The notes under the pieces: model-generated
Database searches by the model: none
The model's input: only the letters and a program-made list of their open reading frames with translations
What the model was told of the DNA's origin: nothing
Shown here: positions 21,187 to 35,099 of the stretch, in pieces
How the letters are laid out: the number at the start of each line of letters is the position of its first letter
Numbering within the stretch: position 1 is the stretch's first letter
Program-made: the position numbers and the translations under genes
DNA from: Linnemannia hyalina
Lineage: Eukaryota > Mortierellomycota > Mortierellomycetes > Mortierellales > Mortierellaceae
Assembly (NCBI GenBank): GCA_019671135.1
Contig: JAHRHY010000010.1
Coordinates: 1,178,001-1,242,000, forward strand
Direction of reading: 5' to 3'
DNA: 64,000 bases

Positions 21187-23176
21187 ATGGAGCACAAAAT
21201 CACCGAAGGTGAGAAGTACATAAAACGACAGCTAAGACGTCAGCACTGTTGTTTATTTCAGCGAGCAGGACTTGACTCATAGACATCCGCGATTCTCATC
21301 TTTGCCGCTTCGCCTTTTGCCACCATGCATTCACTTGACTAGATGAGGCGGCGCTGTACGACCGTCAGATTCGACTGTGGGGCTTGGAGGCTCAGCACAG
21401 GTAAGCCAGGAACGACACCCTTGAAGAACTATATCGCCTTGATTTCTATGCGCTGGATCACGCTTACTGTGTATTCTAGCAGCGAAGGCGGCGATGAAAC
21501 GTCTTTGGGTACGATGGATACTTATATCCGCGTTCGCTGCATTCATCGTACCAATATAGAATGAGAAACGCGTCGATCTTGGTTGCAGGGATGCGGGCAT
21601 TGAGCAACGAAGTTTGCAAGAACATTGTTTTGGCAGGAGTCGGGTCGATCACCATCTTGGAGCACGAGACTGTGACCGAGGAGGACCTTGGCGCTCAGTT
21701 CTTCCTTCGCCGGGAGGACATTGGTCGTAATGTACGGACATCAGGAAACACGAATCATGTCTCTTGCACGACTCTTTCGTGAAAACCATGACTCTTTGGA
21801 CTCACCAGTTTCATTTAATCATTTTTTCACGGCTATTAGCGTGGAGAGGCGGCAGCAGAGATGGCGAGGCTTTTGAACCCAAGGGTCAATGTGATCGTGG
21901 ATAAGGAGGACATTGCTCAGAAGCCCACCTCGTACTTTTCACAATTCAACGTTGTCTGTCTCACAGGATGCAGCCCTGAACAAACGGTGCGTGTTTGAAC
22001 CGGAATGAACCCAAATCCCGAGCCAAGCGAGGGGGTAAGAGCGCCTGTAATGTCGTTTTGAAAATGACAGACGCGATACTAAATACATTATTTTACAATG
22101 TATTATAGATCCGGATCGATAATGCGTGCAGGGAAACCAAAACAGGATTCTATGCTGCAGGAGTTCATGGATTCTTTGGATACATGTTCTGCGACCTTAC
22201 ACACCACGAATACCGCGAGTAAGGGAACAGTGTCTTTTTCAAAGTTGTCAGGACACATCTATTGTGACTACGAAATGAGGTCGCCTGTATTTCTAACGCG
22301 CGATTAATTTGATCCGCGAATTACATGTTTATTATAGAGAGTCAAAGGAAACATCATTAGACAAGAGCAAGGAACCAGAGACAACCACTTCACACCTTAG
22401 CCAGGATTATGACAGTCTAGTCAGCACACTCGAGACGAGTTGGGGCTACCCCACGCCCAAGGCTCTCAAGCGCAAGGTCTCTCCTCTTTTCTTTGCCATC
22501 CAGAGTAAGTCCCTTGATTCATCAGGAAATTGGAAAGTTGTGCGCTTAAATAACTGTCGGTTTGTTCGTTACTCAGAGCTTTAACACGGAACTTTTGAAT
22601 TAATGCTCGCATCCTAGTCCTTTGGTTGTTCCAGCTTGGAAATGGCGGAAGGTTGCCACATGCCAGCAGTCATGACGACTTGGAGGCATTGTTCAAATTG
22701 AGGGACGAGAGGTTAAAGTCTGCTCAGGTCAATGGTGACTTTGTAGGCAACGACCTGCTACAGTAAGTCCTTTTTCAGGCTATATTGTGCACATGTCACT
22801 TGGACCAGCCTTGGAGGAATCTATAACAAACGATCGTTACTCATAGCCTCTCTAACCTTCACAATCATTTATAGGACACTTGTTGGTACGGTGTCGGCAG
22901 AGATTGCACCTGTGTGTGCTATTGTGGGAGGCTTCCTTGCACAGGACATTCTCAAGACTCTGTCGGGCAAGGATGCACCTCTCCTCAACTACTTTTTGTA
23001 CAATGGCGTCGAAGGTATCAATTATCGTGGCTTTTTTTTTTTTTTCTTTTCTTTTCTTTCGTTGGTTGTCCCTGAAAATATGCCAGTTTGATCACTAACA
23101 TGGGATTGTAATAATTTATTTTGTGAATTTGATAGGCACTGGGCTGGTTCATCATGTTCAGAAGAAGAGCACTTGA
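21187..23176 (+). CDS. AOS1: SUMO-activating enzyme E1 subunit 1
   Basis: AOS1 (SAE1) is the non-catalytic half of the SUMO E1; with UBA2 it activates SUMO for transfer to Ubc9. Nine exons (21187-21208, 21343-21400, 21560-21731, 21840-21986, 22109-22218, 22338-22504, 22618-22762, 22875-23014, 23136-23176) give 333 residues; human SAE1 has 346. Recognition: YDRQIRLWGLEAQ, the family hallmark near the N-terminus; a degenerate nucleotide loop (LVAGMRALSNE) as expected for the non-adenylating subunit; GAQFFLR with DIGRNRGEA; FNVVCLTGCS; and near the end EIAPVCAIVGGFLAQDILK. There is no catalytic cysteine domain, as expected. Exon phases are consistent at all eight junctions. Confidence 0.95.
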
Positions 23177-23343
23177 GTGACTCGACGACTCGCCACTTTT
23201 TGCTACTGAGGTTCATCTCACTCCAACCCATCAAATGAACGTTGGTAAGCAAAGGGAAGGGCAAGAACACCCAACAGAGTTTAATTGCACAATTGCGGGG
23301 GGAAAAGATCCGACAATAAAACCTTGGAAGACAAACTATTCAT

Positions 23344-24264
23344 TCAGCGATAGCTGGCTGGACTCATGGATGGAGATTTGCCCTTGCCTTTGGATTTTCG
23401 GTTTGCAAGGAAGGCAGCGACGGCATAGGTCAGTCCACTGGTGATCAGACACAATCCTCCCGTGTAATTGGGAGCGCGCAAGAAACAGGGGACCGACGCG
23501 ATAATGTAGAATGTTGAGCGGATGGAGTGGGCCTTGAGGACCTTTGATGGTGAGAGGGTGGATGATGAGAGTATTTTACCGGCGTGTGGCGGTCCCTCTG
23601 TGGAGGACTGGTTGGAGGAGGGTTTCCGTTCGATGGAGTAGACCAAAATTCCCAGGGCTCTATTATTCGGGGAGAAGGGGGAGGGAAGAGTTTGTGTCAG
23701 TTGTGGGGACTGGATGCGATTGAGCCATATTCAAGATCGTTGAGAAAAAGAGGAAGTGTCTTGATGATGATTACTACTTACATTGAATAGGCTCCAGGGA
23801 GCCATCCGGGGAAGATGAGACACAAGGCGCCGCCCGCAACCAGGACTAAGAACGATCAAAAAAAAATTGTTGTCGAAATGTGAATAAAAAAGATTTTGAT
23901 GCAGAGAGAGAGGTCGGAGATTGTTGGGCGAAGCAAAAGGGATACCCAAATTTTTTGATCTTCCTGTTCCTGGATGGACAAAAAAAAATTGGTCCTTACT
24001 GTAGACGGATGCCATGGCCTGAGTTCGAGCCCATGCAGAGTAAGCAGAGGAAGATGACTTGGGGGATCGTCGAGGTCTTGTCTGCGGTTTTCTTTGTTGT
24101 TGTTGTTGTTGTTGTTGTTGCTCTTCTTGGGCCTGAGCCTGCTGCTGTTGAAGATCTTGAAAGAATTGACTAGAGAACTCTTGTTGCTGCTTTTCCATTG
24201 CTGAGAATTCGTGTGATGTGTAGGCGGCGCTTGACTTTATAAAGTCTCCTGTTGGTGAGTCCAT
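23344..24264 (-). CDS. noxD: p22phox-like NADPH oxidase subunit (NoxD)
   Basis: Membrane partner of fungal NADPH oxidase, homologous to animal p22phox (CYBA); in ascomycetes NoxD stabilises NoxA and is needed for hyphal differentiation. Exons 24000-24264, 23782-23845 and 23344-23659 give 214 residues. The core aligns in order with p22phox: AWARTQAMASVYILVAGG (residues 77-94) with MWANEQALASGLILITGG, then PGAYSIALGILVYSIER with FGAYSIVAGVFVCLLEY, and a later hydrophobic pair around YIIASVPCFL and GGLCLITSGLTYAVAA. Two oddities: about 75 extra N-terminal residues that are glutamine-rich, and a short Lys/Ser C-terminal tail lacking the proline-rich p47phox-binding motif of animals. It is tail to tail with AOS1. 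The short first-intron join is the least certain point. Confidence 0.85.
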
Positions 24265-24594
24265 GGTTGATACTTCGTAGTTGGGAAGAGTGGGAGTATT
24301 GGTGAAGAAGAGGAATGGAAGAGAAACGATAAGAACGACAAGAAAGACGAGTTTATGTTCAAAAAAAAGGTGTCTTGTTCGGAACTCCGTGTTAGTAGCT
24401 CTTGCCAGCCCTTTCCTTCTCTTCTGACACTCTTGGGCTCCTAAAAAAAATCAAGGGGCTCGGTCGCCCACTCTGCAAGAGCCAGCACACAATTGTCGTC
24501 ATATTCCACCTCAAGAACTCGCCTTTCTCAATCCTCCAGAATTCGACAATGCTCCGCGTGTGTACTATTTCCTATTCGTGTTTTATTGAGTCCC

Positions 24595-25592
24595 TCAAAG
24601 GTATCGTTTGGCGCTCAGCCTGACTTTTGTATCGAATGCTGCAGAACTGATGATCGAGTTAGGTTCATAGAACGGGTTCAATAACGTCTATCAAGACACA
24701 ACGAAAACATAACAGTAGTATGATGAACCGGTTAGCTGCCTATCCTTAGGTACCGTTAGCCAGCATTTCATTGACCAGGAAGTGCCACACTAACCTTAAT
24801 GTACAGTTCGTAGCAATCATTAAAAAAGTTGCGAATGCCATCTTCGCTCTTGGCGTCGTGCAGGAGCAGCAACTTGATGTTTCCTGCCGTCAGGTATGCA
24901 GAAATGAACCGCTCGTTGAATTTGTCGATTGACTTCAAGTACCTATGTGAAAAAAAATCACAAAAGGTCGAGATCCGTGGTCAGTTCCTGTATGTCGACT
25001 CCCATGGATATCCTAGGTCTCACTAATACATCTGACGTATCCAGCACAAAGGAAGATCACCAGCTTTGCCACTGTGCAAAAAAATGGCGTTGAGATTCCT
25101 TACATTTGATTAGTGCTCCATTGAATATCATCGACCATGTCCAGTGCTGAGTGTGCGATAAATTGGTTCAAGTGACGGAACTCTTCTTTCTATTATATAA
25201 GACGAAAAGGACATTGGTGAGTAGGTTGGTCTCTTGTAAATGGCTTTGACAAATGGGAGGCGGCTCCAACAATGTCCGCTAAAACGAGTCCGCTAAATAG
25301 AGCTCTCGGTCCCCTCATTAATATTACAGTACGCCCCTTTCACCCTAAACCACAGAGTGAAAAATTCCTCCGGTCCTGCCGACAAGCTCCTCGCTCGTAC
25401 CTTGGCTTCGGGAATGGTGGCTCCTCCTGAAGATGACCGGGCAGTGTTGACAGAGGCGAACTCTGCCTCGTAGATGGGGTTGTCCTTTGTGCCAATCATG
25501 ACAAAGTAACACGTTGGTGTGTTGCCATAGCCCAATGGCCCTGAGCCGATGCCTGAGCCGCCGCTGCTGGATGAAGAATGAGTCGCGTTCAT
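24595..25592 (-). CDS. TRS20: TRAPP complex subunit Trs20 / sedlin
   Basis: Longin-fold subunit (TRAPPC2) of the TRAPP tethering complexes that act as Rab GEFs in ER-Golgi traffic and autophagy. Exons 25401-25592, 25104-25189, 24795-24942 and 24595-24687 give 172 residues, against 140 in human. Landmarks in order: YFVMIGTKDNPIYEAEF, RHLNQFIAHSALDMVDD, MYLKSIDKFNERFISAYLTAG, GIRNFFNDCYELYIK and LNPFYEPNS, all matching sedlin. The extra length is a Ser/Gly-rich N-terminus before the first strand and a Ser-rich insertion in the first loop. Each junction keeps phase. A GAGAGT repeat tract (25620-25662) sits immediately upstream. Confidence 0.95.
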
Positions 25593-25948
25593 TGTGTCCT
25601 TTTGGCGTCCCGTGTGTGATGAGTGAGAGAGTGTGAGAGTGAGAGAGTGAGAGAGTGAGAGAGATAGTCATGAGACGTTACTGCCTCACTTTTCTTGTCG
25701 AGGCTATGTGCAAAGGGTGGGAACAGTCACTTGACCCCTTAACTGCACTACCATGGAGGCAGCAATTCGCGTATTTTGAAAGGAGGACAACTTTGACATC
25801 AACCGTTGTTTCTTGCCACTGTTTTCATTACACATTCAACTTTCAGGAACACCTCGACAAGAAGGCCGACAAGGACATACCCAGGAGTCAGGAGCAACAG
25901 CAACAACAACCCTGTCCACTATTCTATATAACCCTTTTGCGCTCCACA
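25593..25948. promoter_or_regulatory. Divergent promoter region TRS20/RNASEH2B
   Basis: A 356-bp gap between divergent starts. The TRS20 side begins with a GA-rich GAGAGT microsatellite (about 25620-25662). The other side has CAACAGCAACAACAACC just before the RNASEH2B ATG. Promoters of both genes should lie here. Confidence 0.5.
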
Positions 25949-27482
25949 ATGGCAACTCTCAACCAACAAAGGATCTGCATCGGTCCCAAGGGTAAAAAAA
26001 AAAAAATGAACAATATTTTTGTTGCCACCAACTCTCCTCCCAGTGCTCTCAGGACACCAGGACCAAAGCGGTCGCATGTTCGATAACCTTCTCTCGTACT
26101 CATCTACAACTTTTGACTCGACTATCTCTACGGACAATTCTAGTGCCAGCACATGCCGACAACCCTATCTCCATGCTCCTTCCTTGCCCAAGTTCAGGTA
26201 CAGTACCACCTATCCTTTTTCTCGATCCGTTTCAAGCCACGCTAACTGATTCAACTTCGGCCAAACTAACGTCAATTCATCTCTCTCTCTCTAAATAGGA
26301 CTTCCTGCAAGATATGTGATTCAGGATGGCGGGTTATACGAGATGCAAATGGTCGATTCGGAAGGCTTGCGGTCCTGGTTCATCGGCGACACCATTCAAT
26401 CAGGTTTGTTACAGGACAGTTTGAAGAGCTCAAACCTCTGGTCTACCACCCCTCAAGGATGCGAACCAAACCAATCCTAACACCATTTTTATTCACTACT
26501 CACCTAGACGGAGCATTATATCTGATCACACCATACGACCCAGTATTCATGCTAATCCCAATTCTGGACACCATGCGCCAAAAGACCGCCGACGCCGAGG
26601 GCAAGTTCCTGTTGCTCGAGGGGATCTTCGGGAGCTCCAGCGATCAATACCCCTCCTTGCGTCACTTGGCAGATCTGAAGAACATTGACAAGTACCTGGC
26701 CCTTGTCTGTGATGTCCGTGTTGCAGCCATGAAGACTTATCGGTTAAATGATGAGAAAGTTATGGGATGGCTCAAGAAGAAGGTGGAGGTTTTTGTGAGC
26801 AAGTTTGAATCCATCCCTGCGCTCGTTGATTCGATCGCGTATACGGAATCCCTACCCGAGGTGTGCCGCACAGGCAAGTTACCGTTTTCTTTTTTTGCTA
26901 TTGTTGGTCGTTTCTTGTGGAGTTCAGGAACGCAAAGACTAACGAGTCTGGAACTCCGAATATGTGATGACATGTAATAGAAGCGATAACCCAGTCAGCT
27001 CTGAAAATGATCTCGGCCAACCTGTCTGACAGCTGGGCGACAAAACTGTCTGCCAACTACCAGTAAGTTATCAACCATGTCGTTTCTGTCTTCATCGAAG
27101 GTAATTACGGATCGAAATATATCACGGTAATAACAAAATTCCCTCTTTTGCTCACGACGCTGTAGATTCCCAGAGCTAGACAAGCTGGAGAGCAGGACAC
27201 AGTTGCCCAGCATGTCAGAGTTTGGAAAACGTTCAGGAATGGACCTTGATGACGAACCCAAGGCCAGGGAAGTCAAGGTACCGCACATTTCTGTCATTGT
27301 TATCAAAACTCTTTGTCAAGTTCATTGACATCCCAAGCTGATCATTTTTATTTATTTTTTGTTTTTTCCATTCAATGCTCCTCCTCTAGAAACCAAAAAT
27401 GTCAGTTGGACAGAGAAAGCTCGCCAAGGCTAGTACTGCAGGCATGAAACCCATGACCAGCTTCTTTGCAAAGAAGTCATAG
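25949..27482 (+). CDS. RNASEH2B: Ribonuclease H2 subunit B
   Basis: Non-catalytic subunit of RNase H2, which removes ribonucleotides from genomic DNA and degrades RNA:DNA hybrids. Seven exons (25949-25991, 26144-26197, 26299-26403, 26508-26873, 26981-27062, 27166-27277, 27390-27482) give 284 residues; human has 312. Landmarks: LYEMQMVDSEGLRSWFI (human LFEVKVFKEKHHSWFI), DGALYLITPYDPVFMLIP (LLHFATPVDPLFLLLHY), YRLNDEKVMGWLKKKV, and the C-terminal QRKLAKASTAGMKPMTSFF, where the end resembles a PCNA-interacting PIP box. The intron after exon 4 begins GC rather than GT (AG|GCAAGT); no GT donor keeps the frame. Exon 2 is the least certain; its acceptor was picked to keep the frame into LPARYVI. 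Confidence 0.92.
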
Positions 27483-27652
27483 ATCCAAAACTTAATGAAA
27501 GATGCGTTTGATTTATTGACAAAAGAAAAATGAACAATTGGAGAAAGAAGAATATGTACAACGACACAGAGAGAGAGAAAAAAGTAATACAAGAAAACAT
27601 ATATGTAAGGGGGATGTTCCTGTAGCATCCAGTGCCATGCAGGTGCGTATTT
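27483..27652. terminator. Short convergent 3' spacer RNASEH2B/checkpoint kinase
   Basis: Only 170 bp separate the two stop codons, so the transcripts probably overlap at their 3' ends. It is A-rich, with GAGAGAGAGAAAAAAGTAATAC near 27570. Confidence 0.5.
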
Positions 27653-30547
<2,895 letters not shown>

Positions 30548-32392
30548 TATGGTGTTTGGGGGTTTGGCTGTTGATGCAATGACGGTGTTGGTTGCTTTTT
30601 TGTTTACCGGTGCGTGGGAGTTGTTCGCTCTATGTGTGATGTCCTGTTCTGTTTGGGTCGTGGTTGTAGCGAGTGAAGCGAATGAGTCGATCCTGAGGAA
30701 AGGAGAGGTTGGGTCAGGACGAACAAGGATGAGGATGATCAGAGAGGAACGGAAAAAAAGTAGAAAAAGCGGAAGAGAAGTGGAACTATCTCCTTTTTTA
30801 TGTGCGGGTGTGTCGAAGGGGGGACACAGGGTAGGGGTGAGTGAGGAAGGTAGAAGGACTAAGTAGAGGAAGAGAGGGGAGACGAACAAATGCTCTCTTT
30901 TTAAGACGGCGGGGTGGATGGACACAATGCACTCACTCGCTCACCGATCCACTTGACCGACGGACTGACTGACACACACAAAAAGACACAGCAAGGGCAC
31001 AGCGTCAATGGTATAACCCTTCGTGAGTACTATGCCAATGCACCAACAGCACTCAATTGTTTCCATTGGTCGTTCGCGGGAAGAACTGTGGAACCCCCTC
31101 ATTCCGTGGTCCTTTTGCAGTTTAGGTTTTGGTTTGGTGGCAAACACTCCTCCGTCCAACTCGTTTGCCATTTTGCCCTCCAAACGAACGAGGTGACCCA
31201 CGTCCTCTTCCGGAATTGGAATCAAGTTCGCCCCTTTGACTGCCCCTCCTTTTTCGTTGCAGGACACAATTATTCCTCAGTCCTCCCGACCCCCTCAATG
31301 TTTGTGATCAACTTATCCGTCAATCTCAATTGACCGTAGCGCATTGAGATGAGACTCTCTGTCTCCAATTGCCCTTCTCTTCTTTATTCCTTTCTACTCC
31401 TGCCCTTCACCAGAATTGTCCATTCGAGCTGCAAGTGAACTGGAAGAGAGTGTTTGTTGCCCGGTTATTTTTTCGTCTTTAACGACGACGATGACGACGA
31501 CGGTCGATTTTGATTGTTGATCAAAAAGTATTTCTGATGCCTCAGTGAGACTGACAAAGTGATCAGTGATGGCGCCTGTATGCCTCCCCTCTTTCCTCTT
31601 TCGCTTTCAATGCTACAATGGTGCATGCCATCGCTGTTCATCTCCTTTTATCACTGTTACAGCATTACATGGCGCGAGAGACCCAGTCCGTGAGTGTACC
31701 CTATCTTGGTTTGGAGTGATATTGATACACAGCGAGAGAATATGTGAAAAATTGAACAAGCATCAATCAGCTTGAACAGAAACCTCTTCTTTTATTCATT
31801 TGAACGCATCGAGTTTCCTTTTTTTTTCCTAAAAGGAACTCTTATATCCTTTGTGCACGCAAGGGCTACAAGACGGCTAGTATACAGTAGAAGAGGAAAA
31901 GATCAAGGGACGGATTCTCCTTCACCCTTAACAACAAGGTATCAGATACATCAGAATAATCAATCCTTTCCTGTACCTTCTTGCACAGGGACACATATTA
32001 CATATTCCATTGCGCCATTGCCACTACAATACCAAGGCACCCAGGTATGATATCGAACAGCCATTGTGTCTTTATTCGCGCACAATCGCCATTTAATATC
32101 GTACCCAGATCTTTGGTTCCATTGCCCACTTGGATCCATCCCGACCTGGTTTCTTACGCCTACTCTGATCCGTTTAAATAGCGGGCTCAACTCTTATTTC
32201 CTTTCTCATCCATCATAAAACCTACCTCCTTTTGTCGTTTTTCTTCCCTCTTCTTTTGGCCTCCCAGCAACCTCATCGCCCCCCCTCCAACATACCATCC
32301 TGAACGACGCGATCACATCTTCTTTTTTACTACTCCAACTCACGACTTTTCATTCTGACGTTTAACGAACTCTCTTACACCTACTGAACATA
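30548..32392. other. Intergenic region, divergent genes
   Basis: About 1.85 kb between the checkpoint kinase (-) and a secreted-protein gene (+). A GACGACGATGACGACGACGG stretch lies near 31480-31503. The last 200 bp (32200-32392) are CT-rich and fit a leader or promoter for the downstream gene. A 108-codon open frame on the minus strand (30941-31267) has no recognisable features and is not called. Confidence 0.55.
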
Positions 32393-33243
32393 ATGTACTC
32401 CCAATTCTTCTCTCGGTCCCTTGCCGCGATTGTGCTCAGTCTTGGCCTCTTGGTACAAGGCATTCATGCCGACTCGCTCGAGTTTGCGTCCCCGAGTCCT
32501 AACACCAAAATAGCCGCGGGCGATACCGTTCCCGTCACCTACAAGGTTCACCACAACGGCATGGCCAAGCTCCTGTGGGCCAAGGTGCATTTCATGACTG
32601 AGGATGGATATGATGCAGGAATGGGAACAATTGATACCGCTTCCCGTATCGAATGGCAAGGTAAACAATTGCACACCATCACACAGAGTCAGTCTGTAAC
32701 ACTAGCGCAAAAAAAAATGCCAACAGCTCTTTTTTTTCTTTTGGTTGACCTGTCTCGCCACCAGATTCCAGGTTTGTGTCCACTAAGTTCGACGTGCCAG
32801 CCGACTTGAAGGCAGGCAAGTACGTCTTCCATGTGTATGGCAGCACCGAGCAACCCTGTGATGGGTCGATTGACAGGTCCGTTCAACCTCTCTGCTCAAC
32901 CATTTTGCTTTCTTTTCTGTTGACATGAAGACCACCGCGAACTTGAAAAAGTAACCCCGCCTTCGCGTCAACTGTAAATAATGATCCTGATAGCTCGAGC
33001 AAGTGTGAAGGGATCTTGTCGGAGATGGTGCCAGTCGAAATTGTCAAGGCTGCCGCAGTTGAAGAACTGGAAGAAGAAGACACAGGCAAGGGGAAGAAGG
33101 GATCACTCCTTGGACTCCAGCTCCGCAAGCGCAGTTTGTATGCCGGACGTGATCTCGGTGTGCGCATTGGTGGCTCTGACTACCTGCTCGAGGATGGCAC
33201 CGCCGATACAAAAAAGATGCTCTACTTTTTCTCCCTCATCTAA
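32393..33243 (+). CDS. Small secreted protein, possible Ig-like/Kre9-type fold
   Basis: Exons 32393-32660, 32765-32876 and 32994-33243 give 209 residues. A classical signal peptide is visible (about 1-26: basic SR, hydrophobic AAIVLSLGLLVQG, cut near IHA|DS). The mature part starts EFASPSPNTKIAAGDTVPVTY, the pattern of the Kre9/Knh1-like Ig-fold domains (SP..G..w.aGdtv.v.W), with alternating strands ending KAGKYVFHVYG. Two cysteines (CDG and KCEG) could pair. The C-terminal third is charged (EELEEEDTGKGKKG) and ends without a GPI-type tail. The third-exon donor GTCCGT is weak. Probably cell-wall or extracellular; the function is unknown and the fold assignment is inference. Confidence 0.75.
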
Positions 33244-33772
33244 TCCTTCCCTTGGCCGTCTCCATGTACCATCATTTAATATTACCTACCCCTATTGATA
33301 CCCACCTATCTGCACGCGTAAACACGCTCACATATACCCATGCACAGGCCTCTTGCCAGCCTGGCTCCCCTTTTTTTCAATTGCTTAATAAAGAGTGACA
33401 ATGACGAGCGAAAGAAGTTTGTCATCATCATCCACAAAATCAGAATCACAAGGGGCCTGGGACGATAGAGCGGGAGATGAAACTGGGCAAATGAGCACAG
33501 TCCGTCTGAAAGTCAGAAGAATTCGCTAGAAAAAATTTCAAAGATCCAAGCCCCATCACACACACACAAAATGCGTGTCTTTCTTGCGGCAAAGTATAAA
33601 TACCACATACGAACAGGAAGCTGTTTGCTCTTTCTCCTCTTCTTTTTCTTTTTTCCCTTTCACAACCCTCCCGTCTGGTCCACTGATCTTTAGTCCTTTG
33701 ATTGATCTTTGTCCTAGTCAACCTCAACACCCTCTCATCCCCTCTCATCACCCACAACAACAACAACTCACA
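33244..33772. other. Spacer between secreted-protein and Ecl1-like genes
   Basis: A 529-bp gap. A CAATTGCTTAATAAAGAG polyadenylation-like signal lies near 33377-33395. From 33620 the plus strand is CT-rich, then CAACAACAACAACTCACA leads into the next ATG, fitting a promoter and leader. No gene seen. Confidence 0.55.
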
Positions 33773-34153
33773 ATGGACTCTGACTGGTGCATGTTCTGCG
33801 AAAAGCACGTTATGGATCTCGGCGCCGCCTACTGCTCCAAGGACTGTGCCCGCATGGACAAACTCATGTCCATGGCCAACAAGCCCTCCGCTACATCCAG
33901 CTCCCCCTCGGTCTCGACCTCGGCCTCGCCCCTGGCCCCCGTCTCGTCGATCAAGCGCTATGCTCACTCTCCCATGACCGTTACCTATCCCTCTATGTAC
34001 CGGTCGTCGAGCCTGATCCCTGCCTCCATGTCCTCCCGTGGTGGTATCAGCAAGAACTCCTGCGCGCCCATCCCCGCAGCAACCACAAGCATCCGTTGCC
34101 TGCCCGTCAGCCGCAGTGCCGTTCGTCGTCAGCCCTTGGTCCTTCACGACTAA
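33773..34153 (+). CDS. Small Ecl1-like zinc-binding protein
   Basis: A 126-residue single-exon protein. The N-terminus (CMFCEKHVMDLGAAYCSKDCAR, cysteines at positions 6, 9, 22 and 26) is a compact C-x2-C...C-x3-C motif, as in the Ecl1/life-span regulatory factor family of small fungal proteins linked in yeasts to chronological ageing and metal stress. The remainder is Ser/Pro/Ala-rich with basic patches near the C-terminus (SRSAVRRQ). Typical Ecl1 proteins are 80-200 residues, so the length fits. The family call rests on the cysteine spacing only. The leader is CT-rich and ends in CAA repeats. Confidence 0.7.
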   Translation: MDSDWCMFCEKHVMDLGAAYCSKDCARMDKLMSMANKPSATSSSPSVSTSASPLAPVSSIKRYAHSPMTVTYPSMYRSSSLIPASMSSRGGISKNSCAPIPAATTSIRCLPVSRSAVRRQPLVLHD

Positions 34154-35099
34154 GTCCTCAAAGAGGCGTGCTATGACCCCTCACCCAACATACCCACCAA
34201 CCCACCCTTGTTCATTCGTTGTGAAAAAAAAGAGAAAAAACCCCCCAACCTCACTTGCCTTAAAAACAAGAGAACTCGTACACCCACGGTCTGCTAGGAT
34301 TCCCTAGAGTCCTTTTTAATGCCATCGTGAATCGTACACTCCCTTTCCACCCCCCCAAAACCTTCATGAAAGGAGCCTTGCCGTACTCACCCAAGCTATG
34401 ACCGTACCTGATCTGGTAGTCCAGACGCCGGCCACTTGTCGTCAAGTAAAACTAATCCCCCTTCCCCCCCCCCCCTCGTTTAAAAAAGTATATAAAAACC
34501 AATTTTTTTTTGTATTGTTCATTTTCGTTCATTTTTTCTCTTCTTGTCAATTGCATACTGCGAGTTCGGCTTTTTCTTCGAGCTTGTAGGAGGATTGTAA
34601 TTGTCCTTTCTCCATCCTAGCTAGTCCAATATACAGAAAATAAAAAATGATAAAAAAACGGACACTCTTTCTTTCCTATGACTTGACTTTGTTTTTGCAT
34701 TGACCAACCTGCCGCAGCCAACACGCATGCCGCAGGTTCAATTGATTGCCTCTTCTTTTCAAGAATGTGAAGGCGTTGGTGGCGTAAAAGCCTACCCTTG
34801 TAGTTGACGTACCAATTGAGCAATTACTTTGCTCGAGCAAGCCCTGCGCCTCCAATGCAGCAACGAAAAAGTCCTCGCTTCACCACAACAATATCAATCA
34901 ACCTGAGTAAGTAAGGGTTCCAAACTGGCTTTAATTATGATTGAAACAGCTCTTCTTGCTCAAGTCAGCATCATTGACTTGGCTACTCGATTAAATTGAC
35001 CTCGTTGTTTTGTCTTTTTCGCAATTATCACCACTGTCCCATGGGTCGAATGGTGGATGGTCATCGATTGACACGTGAAGTTCGCTCGGCGCCCTATTC
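34154..35099. other. Spacer before the repeat island
   Basis: Nearly 950 bp without a supported gene. It holds a C10 run near 34466-34475 and several A runs. Short open frames have no family resemblance. It leads into a decayed retrotransposon fragment. Confidence 0.5.

Noticed and set aside
26027..26143. Alternative RNASEH2B exon 2 starting at the CCCAG near 26043
   Set aside because: It would shift the frame away from the PISMLLP segment that joins exon 3; the CTAG acceptor at 26143 keeps the frame.
30548..30925. N-terminal extension of the checkpoint kinase from an ATG at 30925
   Set aside because: The stretch is low complexity with leader character; the FHA-proximal ATG at 30545-30547 gives a normal length.
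30941..31267. 108-codon minus-strand open frame
   Set aside because: No start context, no recognisable motif and no intron-exon extension; treated as chance.
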